Source of the DNA: Caldimonas mangrovi
GTDB taxonomy: Bacteria > Pseudomonadota > Gammaproteobacteria > Burkholderiales > Burkholderiaceae_C
Assembly (NCBI RefSeq): GCF_023721835.1
Contig: NZ_JAMKFE010000006.1
Coordinates: 1-64,000, forward strand
Direction: 5' to 3'
Length of the DNA: 64,000 nucleotides
A program made the position numbers and the translations under genes. This document shows positions 47,591 to 56,615 of this stretch, piece after piece (the first letter of the stretch is position 1; each line of letters starts with the position of its first letter). The notes beneath the pieces are model-generated. The model had not been told where the DNA came from and ran no database searches. It saw only the letters and a list, made by a program, of their open reading frames with translations.

Positions 47591-47839
47591 ATGCTCCAAC
47601 TGAGACCGAACTGCGAATGCTGCGACATCGATCTGCCGCCGCAGAGTGCCGACGCCCGAATCTGCTCGTTCGAATGCACTTTCTGTGTGAGCTGCGCCGA
47701 GGTCAAGCTCGCGGGTGCGTGCCCCAATTGCGGCGGGGAACTGGTGGTGAGGCCCCGGCGCCCGGCCGAGAAACTGGCCGGCAACCCGGCCTCCACGCAA
47801 CGTGTGCTCAAGCCGCAAGCGTGCGTTGCGCGGCCTTGA
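47591..47839 (+). CDS. DUF1272-family cysteine-rich protein
   Basis: Protein of 82 residues opening MLQLRPNCECCDIDLPP, with CSFECTFCVSCAE and GACPNCGGELV. The paired cysteines and the order of blocks match DUF1272, a small putative zinc-binding family often called cytoplasmic. The start at 47591 follows GGAGGGCC. Function unknown. A GntR-family remnant follows it. Confidence 0.85.
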   Translation: MLQLRPNCECCDIDLPPQSADARICSFECTFCVSCAEVKLAGACPNCGGELVVRPRRPAEKLAGNPASTQRVLKPQACVARP

Positions 47840-47905
47840 CGCCGTTTGCTCGCAGACGAGCGCCCGGCATTGCGATCGGGCGGTCGTCGACGTCGATGTG
47901 GCCGC

Positions 47906-48085
47906 CATCTGCCGGCCGAAGGCAAGGCGCAGAAGGTGGTGCGCGATCACAAGAAGATCGTCGACGCGATCGCGCGTGGCGATGCCGTGCGTGCACAGGA
48001 CGGCCTGCGAGAACATCTGTCCGGAACGCTCAGCCAGGTGGACGAGATCTGTCGTCGGTACCCCGACTTCGTGGCGATGCCCTGA
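47906..48085 (+). pseudogene. Remnant of a GntR-family (FCD) regulator
   Basis: The translation KVVRDHKKIVDAIARGDAVR, continuing GLREHLSGTLSQVDEICRRYP, is the C-terminal end of the FCD ligand-binding domain of GntR regulators. No N-terminal DNA-binding domain is present upstream; the DUF1272 gene is there instead. It is therefore a truncated leftover rather than a working gene. Confidence 0.6.
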
Positions 48086-48137
48086 CGGCGCTTGACCCTG
48101 CGTCTGCGCTGACCCTGGGGAAACCTCTGCATCGGAC

Positions 48138-49013
48138 TCACGCACACTGTGCGTGAACGCGACCAAGGAAGTCCCGCATGAGCGAGGCCACCTCTTCGAC
48201 GTGGGTCTCCAGCAACCAGTGGCCGCCGTCGAGCAAGTGCAGCTCGGCGTCGGGCAGGTCCCGAAGATAGGCACGCGCCGATGCTTGCGGCATGTAGTGG
48301 TCCTGCGGCCCCCAGACGATCAACGCAGGTGGCCGGTGTTCGCTGAGGTATTGGCGGTGCCGAGGAAACCAGGCGCGGTTGTCCTTCAGGCCGGCGATCA
48401 GGCCGGCCGCGATCTCCCGGCGTTTCGGTGTGACCAGCGACCAGTGCAACTTCCACAGGTCCGGCGGTATGCGATCGGACAACTCGGGCCTGAGCGCGTT
48501 GAGGAACTCCTCCTTGAACGCTTCCTCGTTGACCGCTTCGGCCAGCTTGGCTCGCATCTCGTCGGCGGGGAGGGTCCAGGTCTTCTCGATCTCCGCGTAT
48601 TTCGGCCCCAACGCGTCTTCGTAGGGGATGTCGCCGTTCTGGATGACGAGGGCCACCACCCGCTCGGGTGCCTTGATCGCCAACCGCGCGCCGATCGGAG
48701 ACCCGAAGTCATGCAGGTAGAGCGCGAAGCGCTGCACGCCGAGCTGATTCACGAAACGGTCGAGGAAGTCGGCATAGCCATCGAAGCTGTAGTCGAAGTC
48801 CTCGGGCGTGGCGCTGTAGCCGGCGCCGGGAAAGTCAGGTGCGACCAGCCGCCAGCGGTCGGCCAGACGCGGCATGAGGTTGCGAAACTCGTAGGACGAG
48901 CAAGGGTAGCCGTGCGGAAGCAGGACCACCGGTGCAGTGGCCGGCCCGGCTTCGCGGTAGAAGGTGTCGACCTTGCCGACCATGACGCGGCGATGCCGCA
49001 CACCGGTCTCCAT
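48138..49013 (-). CDS. Alpha/beta hydrolase (haloalkane dehalogenase/epoxide hydrolase-like)
   Basis: Hydrolase of 291 residues. Motifs are LPHGYPCSSYEFRNLMP (oxyanion region), the nucleophile Asp in YLHDFGSPIGARLA and the late GGHWLLETH with the catalytic His. An Asp rather than Ser nucleophile places it with haloalkane dehalogenases and epoxide hydrolases. The substrate cannot be told. It stands alone between a GntR remnant and a GFA-family gene. Confidence 0.83.
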   Translation of the reverse strand: METGVRHRRVMVGKVDTFYREAGPATAPVVLLPHGYPCSSYEFRNLMPRLADRWRLVAPDFPGAGYSATPEDFDYSFDGYADFLDRFVNQLGVQRFALYLHDFGSPIGARLAIKAPERVVALVIQNGDIPYEDALGPKYAEIEKTWTLPADEMRAKLAEAVNEEAFKEEFLNALRPELSDRIPPDLWKLHWSLVTPKRREIAAGLIAGLKDNRAWFPRHRQYLSEHRPPALIVWGPQDHYMPQASARAYLRDLPDAELHLLDGGHWLLETHVEEVASLMRDFLGRVHAQCA

Positions 49014-49185
49014 GAGCCATCTCCTTGGCGCAGTTTCCAGGGGGGCCTGTCGCCGCGGGTCGGTCTGCGGTGGCAGGCACCTGATCTTGGCTCACCGGTC
49101 GACGAGATTCGCTGCTGCGCTTCCAAGTCCCCGCAGACCTTGAGGTGCGGAAATTGCTCGGCCTGCACGCAGCCTGCGCGGGCCC

Positions 49186-49599
49186 TCACATCGTCGGCAT
49201 TCGGTCGAACTTCGGCAAGGCCGCGTCCAGCACATCCCATGCGTGCCCGCGCACGGTGTACGTCACCAGTTGCGGCTGGTATCGGCCGGGATCGTCGAGA
49301 CTGGCCGCATGCACGGTGAAGACGTCGGGCATGTCCGAGAAGGTCATGTACACCGGCGACCCGCAGGTCGGGCAGAAGGCCCGGGTCTTGACGTTGCCGC
49401 TGTCGGCAACGACGTCCCATCGCGTGACCGGGCCGCTGTGCTTCACGCCGCTGCGTGGGAAGCTGAGGTAGGAGCCGTGGCCGGTGCCGCTCTTGTGCTG
49501 GCAGTCGCGGCATTGGCAGTCGTTCTGCATCAGCGGTTCGACGGAAATCTCATAGCGGATGGCGCCGCACGCGCAACCGCCGGTATAGGCTGGGCTCAT
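49186..49599 (-). CDS. GFA-family (glutathione-dependent formaldehyde-activating-like) protein
   Basis: Protein of 137 residues with the zinc ligands of the GFA fold: GGCACGAIRYEI, CQCRDCQHKSGTGHG and FCPTCGSPVY. The ATG at 49599 opens directly on the domain. Most family members have no proven substrate. It could use a glutathione adduct (family knowledge). Confidence 0.87.
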   Translation of the reverse strand: MSPAYTGGCACGAIRYEISVEPLMQNDCQCRDCQHKSGTGHGSYLSFPRSGVKHSGPVTRWDVVADSGNVKTRAFCPTCGSPVYMTFSDMPDVFTVHAASLDDPGRYQPQLVTYTVRGHAWDVLDAALPKFDRMPTM

Positions 49600-49747
49600 C
49601 AGTGTCGTGTCCTTGTCGTGGAGGTCCTTGAGGCGCGCACCGGGGGGCGGCGCCGCGAGGGCCACTCTACGCAAGGGGCCGCACAGAGGGGGAGTAACAA
49701 GATCGTCGTGAAACCGGCCGGCTGCTCCTGCCCCGGCGACACGGCAT

Positions 49748-50131
49748 TCAGGTCGCCTGGTGAATCTGGATCAGGTTGCCGCAGGTGTCGGAAAACACGG
49801 CCGTCCACACCGGCCCGGTCTGTGCCGGCTCACGGGTGAACACCACGCCACGCTCCTTCAGTCGCCGGTACTCCGCCTGGAGGTCCCCTACTTCGAACGA
49901 GTTGACAGGCACGCCCAGCTCGAAGAGTCCCTGCTGGTAGGCAAGAGCCACCGGGTTGGCATTGGGCTCGAGCGAGAGCTCCGCCCCCACGCCTTCAGGC
50001 GACTTCACGGTGATCCAGCGGTATTCGCCGGCAGGGATGTCCTGGCTCGGCAGGAACCCGAGCACCTCGGTGTAGAACCTGAGCGCCTTGTTCTGATCGT
50101 CGACGTGGATGCTCGACAGCGTCACTTTCAT
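49748..50131 (-). CDS. Glyoxalase/bleomycin-resistance-fold protein
   Basis: Vicinal-oxygen-chelate protein of 127 residues (IHVDDQNKALRFYTEVLGF, then FSDTCGNLIQIHQ). Its ATG overlaps the stop of an upstream AraC gene (ATGA), so the two are co-transcribed. Substrate unknown. Confidence 0.87.
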   Translation of the reverse strand: MKVTLSSIHVDDQNKALRFYTEVLGFLPSQDIPAGEYRWITVKSPEGVGAELSLEPNANPVALAYQQGLFELGVPVNSFEVGDLQAEYRRLKERGVVFTREPAQTGPVWTAVFSDTCGNLIQIHQAT

Positions 50132-50637
50132 GGAAGTTTCTCCTGCGGGATACGTGCCGCCGGCGTGGCGACCCCTGCCGTCGATTCTGCGACGGCTGCA
50201 GGCGGGACGCTTCTCGAAAATTGCGGTCCGATCCCGGCTGCGAACGCGGCATTCATGAGGCTCACGCAGTCCGGCACCAGCAGCTGCGGCAACCCGGGCG
50301 CGGCCAGCAGGCGCCGGCGGTATGCCGAAGGCGGCTCGCCGTAGCGTTGTGCAAAGAGATGGCTGAAGCTGCCCAGGCTCGAGAAGCCGACCGCCATGCA
50401 GGCCGCGGTGACGGTTTCGCCGTGCAGTACGAGCAGACGTTTTGCCGCCTCGAGTCGCATGCGGATGCGCATCTGGTGCGGGGTTTCGCCGAACACCGCA
50501 TGGAAGCGCCGGATGAATTGCGAGGTCGACAGGCCTGCTTCCCGGGCCACGGCATCCAGCGGCATGGATTCCACGGCGACGTCGCACAGCAAGGCCCGGG
50601 CACGCGCAAGTCGCAACAGGGGCGCGTCGGCGGGCAT
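50128..50637 (-). CDS. AraC-type regulator, DNA-binding domain only
   Basis: Protein of 169 residues. The first 100 residues hold the two HTH motifs (LDAVAREAGLSTSQFIRRF and VTAACMAVGFSSLGSFSHLFAQRYG); there is no N-terminal sensing domain, and the C-terminal tail (from about residue 110) is non-conserved and alanine-rich. It overlaps the glyoxalase gene by 4 bp and starts 6 bp after the MFS gene, so the three form an operon. Confidence 0.85.
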   Translation of the reverse strand: MPADAPLLRLARARALLCDVAVESMPLDAVAREAGLSTSQFIRRFHAVFGETPHQMRIRMRLEAAKRLLVLHGETVTAACMAVGFSSLGSFSHLFAQRYGEPPSAYRRRLLAAPGLPQLLVPDCVSLMNAAFAAGIGPQFSRSVPPAAVAESTAGVATPAARIPQEKLP

Positions 50638-50643
50638 GGCCGG

Positions 50644-51834
50644 TCAGCTTTCCATGGCCGGCGGGTTCGCCAGCCCCGTCGCGGGGTAAGGCGTCACGCT
50701 CAGCAGACTGAGCCCGGTCATAACCGTCATCACGGCGATCACGGCCGGCAATCCGACCCGGTCGAGGAACGGTGCGGCGATCTGCGTGCCCGCGGCACCG
50801 GCTGCCAGCAACGCAAGCACCAGCAGCGCCGACGCGCGGCCCATCTGGGCCGGCGGCACCGCCAGCGCTTCACTGAACGCGGCGGGCCCCCGCACCGCGA
50901 GCACACCGCAGAACAGGCTCCAGAAGACGAGCAGCGTTGCAAAGCCGACCAGCCCGAGCTGCACGAGCAGCAGGAAGCCGCTGCAGAGCAGCAGGTGCAG
51001 CCGGGCGCCGAGGGTGACGGCGCCGGGCGCGCCGATGCGTTTGCCGATGCGCCCCGCCTGGCTGGCCACGACGATGAACGTGGTGACGCCCACCACCTGC
51101 GCGGCGGCGAAGGCCGAAGGCCCGAGCCCCAGGGCATTCGCAAGCATCTGCGGGCCGCTTGCCACGAAGGTGATCAACGCACCGAAGCACAAGGCGTGCG
51201 AGGCGGCAATGCGCCGATACCGGCCATCGCGCAACAGCGCCCGGTAGCCGGTGCGCGTCGCCGGCTCGAGTCCTGGCAACTGCTGCGGTGTGACACGCAG
51301 CACGAAGGGCAGCGCCACCAGCGCGAGCCCACCCACCACCCAGAAGGTGGCACGCCAGTCGGCCACCAGCAGCATGGCTGCCCCGGCCACCGGCGCGGCT
51401 GCCGGCACCACGGCTTCGATCATCGCGATGGACGCGATGCCTTTCATCGCGTCGGCATCGGGCAATGTCGCGCGGATCACGCTCGGGGCGACGACCGTGG
51501 ACGCGCCGGCCGCCACGCCCTGCAGCAGACGCATCGCGAGGAGTTCGGTCAAGTCCCCTGCCAGCGCGCACGCGATGCTCGAGACGACCAGCACGACGAT
51601 GCCGGCGCCCACGCATTTGCGCGGGCCGAAGCGATCGAGCGCCTCGCCCCACAACAACTGGGATCCGGCCAAGCCTGCCAGGAACAGAGCCACGGCCCAC
51701 TGACCCTGCGCGACGGTGATGTCCAGCCCCCGCTGCAACGCAGGCAAGGCGGGAAGAAACAGGTCCATCGCGAGCATGCTGGTGCAGGTGACCAGGGCGA
51801 GCGGCAGAACGGTACGTACGGAGCGGGAAGACAT
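50644..51834 (-). CDS. MFS multidrug efflux transporter (Bcr/CflA-like)
   Basis: Inner-membrane antiporter of 396 residues with 12 hydrophobic segments. The opening SMLAMDLFLPALPALQRGL and LLWGEALDRFGPRKCVGAG are Bcr/CflA hallmarks, with the motif-C region in PVAGAAMLLVADWRATFWVVG. First gene of an operon with an AraC-type regulator and a glyoxalase-fold protein, suggesting toxin or drug export. The reading frame stays open far upstream on this strand, but that is antisense to the next transporter. Confidence 0.87.
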   Translation of the reverse strand: MSSRSVRTVLPLALVTCTSMLAMDLFLPALPALQRGLDITVAQGQWAVALFLAGLAGSQLLWGEALDRFGPRKCVGAGIVVLVVSSIACALAGDLTELLAMRLLQGVAAGASTVVAPSVIRATLPDADAMKGIASIAMIEAVVPAAAPVAGAAMLLVADWRATFWVVGGLALVALPFVLRVTPQQLPGLEPATRTGYRALLRDGRYRRIAASHALCFGALITFVASGPQMLANALGLGPSAFAAAQVVGVTTFIVVASQAGRIGKRIGAPGAVTLGARLHLLLCSGFLLLVQLGLVGFATLLVFWSLFCGVLAVRGPAAFSEALAVPPAQMGRASALLVLALLAAGAAGTQIAAPFLDRVGLPAVIAVMTVMTGLSLLSVTPYPATGLANPPAMES

Positions 51835-51930
51835 GCTGGCCCAGCATACCGGAGCCTCGTCAGACCCGGTCTTGCAAGGCACGGGATGGGGCTGGGCACC
51901 GGCCCGTCGACCCAGGGAAAACCCCAGTAT

Positions 51931-51973
51931 TTGTCGTATCGATAAACGAGACAATGTATCGACTGTTGATACA
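51931..51973. promoter_or_regulatory. Operator-like repeats before the dipeptide-type ABC operon
   Basis: An AT-richer patch holds TTGTC...GACAA (51931-51935 and 51950-51954) around the palindrome TATCGATA. It is followed by TGTATC-7-GATACA (51955-51973). Probable regulator sites for the operon at 52114 and/or the divergent MFS gene; no clear -10/-35 pair was assigned. Confidence 0.45.
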
Positions 51974-52113
51974 CGCAGGCGACCAGGGCAACTTTCCATC
52001 AGGATGCAGTGCTCGCGCCGGCGACAAGGGGCTCTCGCTTGGTCATCGCACTCGGTGAGGGCCCTTTCGGTTCGATGCGACCCGGTGGGGTTCGCGCTCT
52101 GCAGGAGCCATGG

Positions 52114-53703
52114 ATGATGTTCACGAATTTGAAGAGCACATGGAAGCGGCTGCTTGCCATGTCGATGCTGGCCGCCACGACCGTGGCGGCTCCCGCTGCC
52201 GACCTGCGCATCGGCATCAAGTCGGAAGTGACCGCCGCCGACCCGCATGTGCTGGCGCCCTCCAACCGCAACGTGTGGCTGCATGTCTACGACACGCTGG
52301 TGGGGCAGGACGCGACCCTGCGTGCGGTGCCGCGGCTGGCGCGGGGCTGGCGGGCAATCGATGCGACCACCTGGGAGTTCGTGCTGCGCCCCAACGTCAC
52401 CTTCCACGACGGCAGCCCGCTGACCGCTGAAGACGTGAAGGCGTCGATCGATCGGGCCAAGAACCTGAGCGGGCCGCGCACCTATCGCACCTACCTGCAG
52501 GACGTGGACAGCGTGGTGGTGGCCGACCCGTTGAAGGTGCATATCAAGACGAAGGAGCCAAGCCCGGCCCTGCCCGACAACATCAGCCTGATCGCAATCA
52601 TTCCCAAGAGCAAGGCCCAGGCGGATGAAGACGCGTTTTCCAGGGGCGACGCGGCGGTGGGCAGCGGCCCCTACCGATTTTCGGAATGGGCACGCGGCGA
52701 GCGCGTGGTGCTGGTGCGCAACGACAAGTACTGGGGCGCACGCGAGCCATGGGACAAGGTGGTGTTCCAGTTCATCCCGAAGGAACCGGCGCGCGCTTCG
52801 GCCTTGCTGTCGGACGCGGTTGACCTGATCGACGGCACCCACGCGGGCATGGCGGACGCGTTCGCCAGCTCCGGCAGGGTCACGCAGGCCTCCACGCCGT
52901 CGTACTGGTTGAACTACCTGGGCACCGACCAGCACCGCACCAGCTCGCCGCATGTTTCCGACGTGAACGGGCGCGCACTGCCTGCAAACCCCTTCCAGAA
53001 CCTGAAGGTGCGCCAGGCGATCCATCTTGCGATCAACCGCGAGGCGATTGCCCGCCATGTGATGAAGGGCGACGCCGTGCCGACGGCGCAGATCGTTCCG
53101 GCCGGCTTCTTCGGGCACGATGCAGCGCTGGTGGCTCCGGCCGGTGACCTGGCCAAGGCCCGCGCACTGCTGGTCGAGGCGGGCTATCCGCAAGGTTTCA
53201 AGGTCACGCTGCACTGCCCGAACGACCGCTACCTCAACGACGCCAAGGTGTGCGAAGCGATCGGGCAGATGCTGACGCAGGCTGGCCTGAAGATGGCCGT
53301 GCAAGCCATGCCCTATTCGGTGCTGCTGTCGCGCGTGGCGGCCGCCGAGCCGGATGTGAGCCTGTACATGCTGGGCATCGGCGCCGTCACGGGAGACTCG
53401 CTCGCGCCCTTGCGGGCCGTGGTGCAGAGCTACGACAAGAAAAAGGGGCAGGGCGCCAACAACTACGGACGCTACAGCCATGCCGAAATCGACCAGTTGA
53501 TCGACAAGGCCGCCACCGCGATGAACCCGGCCGAGCGCGAGAATTTGCAGAGGTCCGCCGCCCGTCTGGTGGCGCAGGACCTCGGGATCATCCCGGTGCA
53601 CCACCTCAAATCGTCATGGGCCCTGCGCAAGGGTCTGACGATCACGCCACGCGCCGACGGATTCACCTTCGCGACCGACGTTCGCGATGCCAGCGTCAAG
53701 TAA
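52114..53703 (+). CDS. Dipeptide/oligopeptide-type ABC transporter substrate-binding protein
   Basis: Periplasmic binding protein of 529 residues (SBP family 5, DppA/OppA). GCAGGAGCC precedes the ATG at 52114. The signal peptide (LLAMSMLAATTVAAPAA) leads into LRIGIKSEVTAADPH. Family blocks are RPNVTFHDGSPLTAEDVKAS, GSGPYRFSEWARGERVVLVRN and FQNLKVRQAIHLAINREAIA. First gene of an operon with two permeases, two ATPases, an amidohydrolase and a CocE-type hydrolase. The ligand may be a peptide or an acylated amino-acid-like compound (inference). Confidence 0.92.
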   Translation: MMFTNLKSTWKRLLAMSMLAATTVAAPAADLRIGIKSEVTAADPHVLAPSNRNVWLHVYDTLVGQDATLRAVPRLARGWRAIDATTWEFVLRPNVTFHDGSPLTAEDVKASIDRAKNLSGPRTYRTYLQDVDSVVVADPLKVHIKTKEPSPALPDNISLIAIIPKSKAQADEDAFSRGDAAVGSGPYRFSEWARGERVVLVRNDKYWGAREPWDKVVFQFIPKEPARASALLSDAVDLIDGTHAGMADAFASSGRVTQASTPSYWLNYLGTDQHRTSSPHVSDVNGRALPANPFQNLKVRQAIHLAINREAIARHVMKGDAVPTAQIVPAGFFGHDAALVAPAGDLAKARALLVEAGYPQGFKVTLHCPNDRYLNDAKVCEAIGQMLTQAGLKMAVQAMPYSVLLSRVAAAEPDVSLYMLGIGAVTGDSLAPLRAVVQSYDKKKGQGANNYGRYSHAEIDQLIDKAATAMNPAERENLQRSAARLVAQDLGIIPVHHLKSSWALRKGLTITPRADGFTFATDVRDASVK

Positions 53704-53721
53704 CCAGGACGTGCCCTTTCG

Positions 53722-54693
53722 ATGCTTGATGCCATTCTCAAGCGGCTGCTCCAGAGCGGGGTTGTTCTGGTGCTGATGTCGGTGCTGGCGTTCGTCGGCA
53801 TCAACCTCGTCGGCGACCCGGTGCACCTGCTCGTGCCGCAGACGGCCAGCCAGGAGGAGGTCGAGCAGGTGCGGCAGCAACTGGGCCTCGACCTGCCGAT
53901 TCCGCAGCAGTACCTGCGCTTCGTCGGCGCGGCACTCCAGGGCAATCTCGGCGAGTCCTTCGTGTTCGGGCGCCCGGCGCTCGAGCTGATCCTCGAGCGG
54001 GTGCCCGCCACACTCGAGCTGGCGTTCGCAGCGCTTGGGTTGTCTGTGCTCATCGGCATTCCGCTCGGCCTGATCGCGGGGCTCCATGCCAACGGCATCG
54101 TGCGGCGTGCGGTGATGGGAGGCTCCATCGTCGGCGTGACGGTCCCCGCGTTCTGGCTCGGGCTGCTGCTGATCCTGCTGTTCTCGGTCAATCTCGGCTG
54201 GTTGCCCTCGGGCGGGCGGGGCGAGCCCGGGCGACTGCTGGGCTGGTCGACCAGCTTCGCGAGCGTCGACGGCCTGCGCCACCTGGTCCTGCCGGCGCTG
54301 ACGCTGTCGCTGTTCAAGATCGCCATCGTCATCCGGCTCACCGAAGCTGGCACCCGGGAGGTGATGTCGCAGGAATACGTGCGCTTTGCACGCGCCAAGG
54401 GGGTGTCGGGCGCGAGGCTGTTGTGGCGGCACGTGCTGCCCAACGTGCTGATTCCCGTCGTCACGGCAATGGGCCTCGAGTTCGGTCAACTCATTGCGTT
54501 CTCGGTCGTCACCGAGACGGTGTTCGCCTGGCCCGGCATGGGCAAGCTGATCATCGATTCGATCATCCAGCTCGACCGCCCGGTGGTGGTGGCCTATCTG
54601 CTGGTCACGCTGCTGATCTTCATGACCCTCAACTTCATCGTGGATGCCTTGTATGTCGTTCTGGATCCGCGTCTTCGCGTGAAGGGCAAGTGA
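53722..54693 (+). CDS. dppB: Dipeptide-type ABC transporter permease (DppB)
   Basis: Inner-membrane permease of 323 residues. It has an N-terminal segment (LQSGVVLVLMSVLAFVGINLVGDP), five further membrane segments and the EAA loop TREVMSQEYVRFARAKGVSGARLLWRHVLPN. The pattern fits the DppB/OppB class. It lies 18 bp after the binding-protein gene. Confidence 0.92.
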   Translation: MLDAILKRLLQSGVVLVLMSVLAFVGINLVGDPVHLLVPQTASQEEVEQVRQQLGLDLPIPQQYLRFVGAALQGNLGESFVFGRPALELILERVPATLELAFAALGLSVLIGIPLGLIAGLHANGIVRRAVMGGSIVGVTVPAFWLGLLLILLFSVNLGWLPSGGRGEPGRLLGWSTSFASVDGLRHLVLPALTLSLFKIAIVIRLTEAGTREVMSQEYVRFARAKGVSGARLLWRHVLPNVLIPVVTAMGLEFGQLIAFSVVTETVFAWPGMGKLIIDSIIQLDRPVVVAYLLVTLLIFMTLNFIVDALYVVLDPRLRVKGK

Positions 54694-54695
54694 CC

Positions 54696-55652
54696 ATGGC
54701 ACAGGCCCAACCCCGAGACCGCGTCGACGCGCCTTCTCGCCATCCGCAGCTGGCCGCGCCGGCGCCCGTACAGGCGGCCGAGCCGCCCTGGATCGCGCTG
54801 TGGCGCCGCTTCTCGGCACGGCGGCTGTCGGTGGCAGCGCTGGCCGTGCTGTGCACGCTGATGCTGCTGGCGTTGATTGCACCGCTGATCGCGCCGCAGG
54901 ACCCCTACGACCTCGGCGTGGTGTCCATCCTCGATGCCGAACAACCGCCGATGTCGCGCAGCGCCGACAGCAGCCTGCTGTTCGTGCTCGGCACCGACGG
55001 CGCCGGCCGCGACTTGCTCAGCGCCATCCTCTACGGGCTGCGCATCAGCATCGTCGTCGGCCTGTTCAGCGCGGCTGCCGCCGTGGTCATCGGCGTTTCG
55101 CTGGGGCTGACGGCAGCGCACTTCGGTGGCCGCGTCGACGCCGTCATCATGCGGGTGGTCGACCTGCAGCTGAGTTTCCCGACCATCCTGGTCGCGTTGA
55201 TGCTGCTCGCGTCGCTGGGGCAGGGCGTCGACAAGACCTTGCTGGCCCTGATCATCGTGCAGTGGGCGTACTACGCACGCAACGTGCGGGCCAGCGCCAT
55301 GGTCGAGCGGCAGAAGGAATACGTCGAGGCGGCGATGGGTCAGGGTCTGCCGGCGCTGCGCATCATGTTCCGGCACGTGCTGCCCAACTGCATGGCGCCG
55401 CTGCTGGTGACCGCCACCCTGCAGACGGCCCATGCCATCACGATGGAAGCCACGATGAGTTTCCTGGGCATCGGCTTGCCGCAGACGCAGCCGTCACTGG
55501 GCCTGCTCATTGCCAACGGGTTCGAGCATGCGCTGTCGAGCCAGACGTGGATCAGCATCTATCCCGGCATCGCGCTGGTCACGCTGGTGGCGTCGATCAA
55601 CCTCGTCGGCGACCGGCTGCGCGACGTGCTCAACCCCAAGACGGAGGCCTGA
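54696..55652 (+). CDS. dppC: Dipeptide-type ABC transporter permease (DppC)
   Basis: Second permease of 318 residues with an extended cytoplasmic N-terminus of about 45 residues. The first membrane segment is LSVAALAVLCTLMLLALIAPLIAP, followed by GTDGAGRDLLSAILYGLRIS (DppC hallmark) and the EAA loop EYVEAAMGQGLPALRIMFRHVLPN. A GTG two codons upstream is an alternative start. It pairs with DppB. Confidence 0.92.
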   Translation: MAQAQPRDRVDAPSRHPQLAAPAPVQAAEPPWIALWRRFSARRLSVAALAVLCTLMLLALIAPLIAPQDPYDLGVVSILDAEQPPMSRSADSSLLFVLGTDGAGRDLLSAILYGLRISIVVGLFSAAAAVVIGVSLGLTAAHFGGRVDAVIMRVVDLQLSFPTILVALMLLASLGQGVDKTLLALIIVQWAYYARNVRASAMVERQKEYVEAAMGQGLPALRIMFRHVLPNCMAPLLVTATLQTAHAITMEATMSFLGIGLPQTQPSLGLLIANGFEHALSSQTWISIYPGIALVTLVASINLVGDRLRDVLNPKTEA

Positions 55653-55656
55653 CGCC

Positions 55657-56610
55657 ATGAGTCTGTTGACCGTCGGCGGGTTGCGGACCCGCTTCAAGAC
55701 GCCCGCCGGCTGGGTGACGGCCGTGGACAACGTGTCCTTCTCGCTCGACAAGGGACGCATCCTCGGCATCGTCGGTGAATCCGGCTCGGGCAAGTCGGTG
55801 ACCGCGATGTCGCTGATGAACCTGCTGGACCCGCCGGCCGTCGTCGAGGCCGACGAACTGCGCTTTTGCGGCGAGTCGCTGCAAGGGGCGACACCGCGGC
55901 AGTGGAACGCCATCCGCGGCCGGCGCATCGCCATGGTGTTCCAGGACCCGATGATGTCGCTGAACCCGGTGATGCGCGTCGGTGCGCAACTGATGGAAAC
56001 GGTGCTGGTGCACGGCCATGCCGGCAAGCACGAGGCCCGTGCGCGCGCGGTCGATGCGCTGCGCACGGTGGGCATTCCCGCGCCGGAAGAACGCATGAAC
56101 GCCTACCCGCACGAGTTGTCGGGCGGCATGCGGCAACGCGTCGCCATCGCGAACGCCATCATCAACCGGCCTGAACTCGTCATCGCCGACGAGCCCACCA
56201 CCGCGCTCGACGTCACCATCCAGGCGCAGATCCTGTTCGAAGCCCGTCGGCTCTCGCGCGAGAGCGGCACCGCGATGATCTGGATCACCCACGACCTTGC
56301 CGTCGTGAAGGACCTGGCCGACGACCTTTGCGTGATGTACGCCGGCCGCGTGGTGGAGCACGGTCCCGTCGCCGAGGTGATACGCCACCCTCGGCATCCG
56401 TACACACGCGGCCTGCTCGAGTCGCTGCCGAGCGGGCGTGCCACGGGGCGCCGGCTGCGGCCGATACCGGGCGCCACGCCACCGTTGCAGTCGTTGCCGC
56501 CGGGCTGCACCTTCGCCCCGCGCTGCGCTGCCGCCAGCGTGCAATGCCAGTCCGTTCCGCCGACCTGCACCGAAGGCCGGCGGTCGTTCCGGTGTTTCCA
56601 TCCCGTCTGA
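55657..56610 (+). CDS. dppD: Dipeptide-type ABC transporter ATPase (DppD)
   Basis: ATPase of 317 residues with Walker [11 protein letters not shown]-loop [12 protein letters not shown], signature LSGGMRQR, Walker [13 protein letters not shown] and switch His THDLAV. The C-terminal oligopeptide extension has the Cys pattern GCTFAPRC...C...C that binds an iron-sulfur cluster in this family. Starts 4 bp after dppC. Confidence 0.93.
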   Translation: MSLLTVGGLRTRFKTPAGWVTAVDNVSFSLDKGRILGIVGESGSGKSVTAMSLMNLLDPPAVVEADELRFCGESLQGATPRQWNAIRGRRIAMVFQDPMMSLNPVMRVGAQLMETVLVHGHAGKHEARARAVDALRTVGIPAPEERMNAYPHELSGGMRQRVAIANAIINRPELVIADEPTTALDVTIQAQILFEARRLSRESGTAMIWITHDLAVVKDLADDLCVMYAGRVVEHGPVAEVIRHPRHPYTRGLLESLPSGRATGRRLRPIPGATPPLQSLPPGCTFAPRCAAASVQCQSVPPTCTEGRRSFRCFHPV

Positions 56611-56615
56611 CCACC

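Noticed and set aside
50644-53604. A 986-residue minus-strand reading frame covering the MFS gene and beyond
   Set aside because: Only 50644-51834 has transporter features. The upstream part is antisense to the binding-protein gene and is open because of GC bias.
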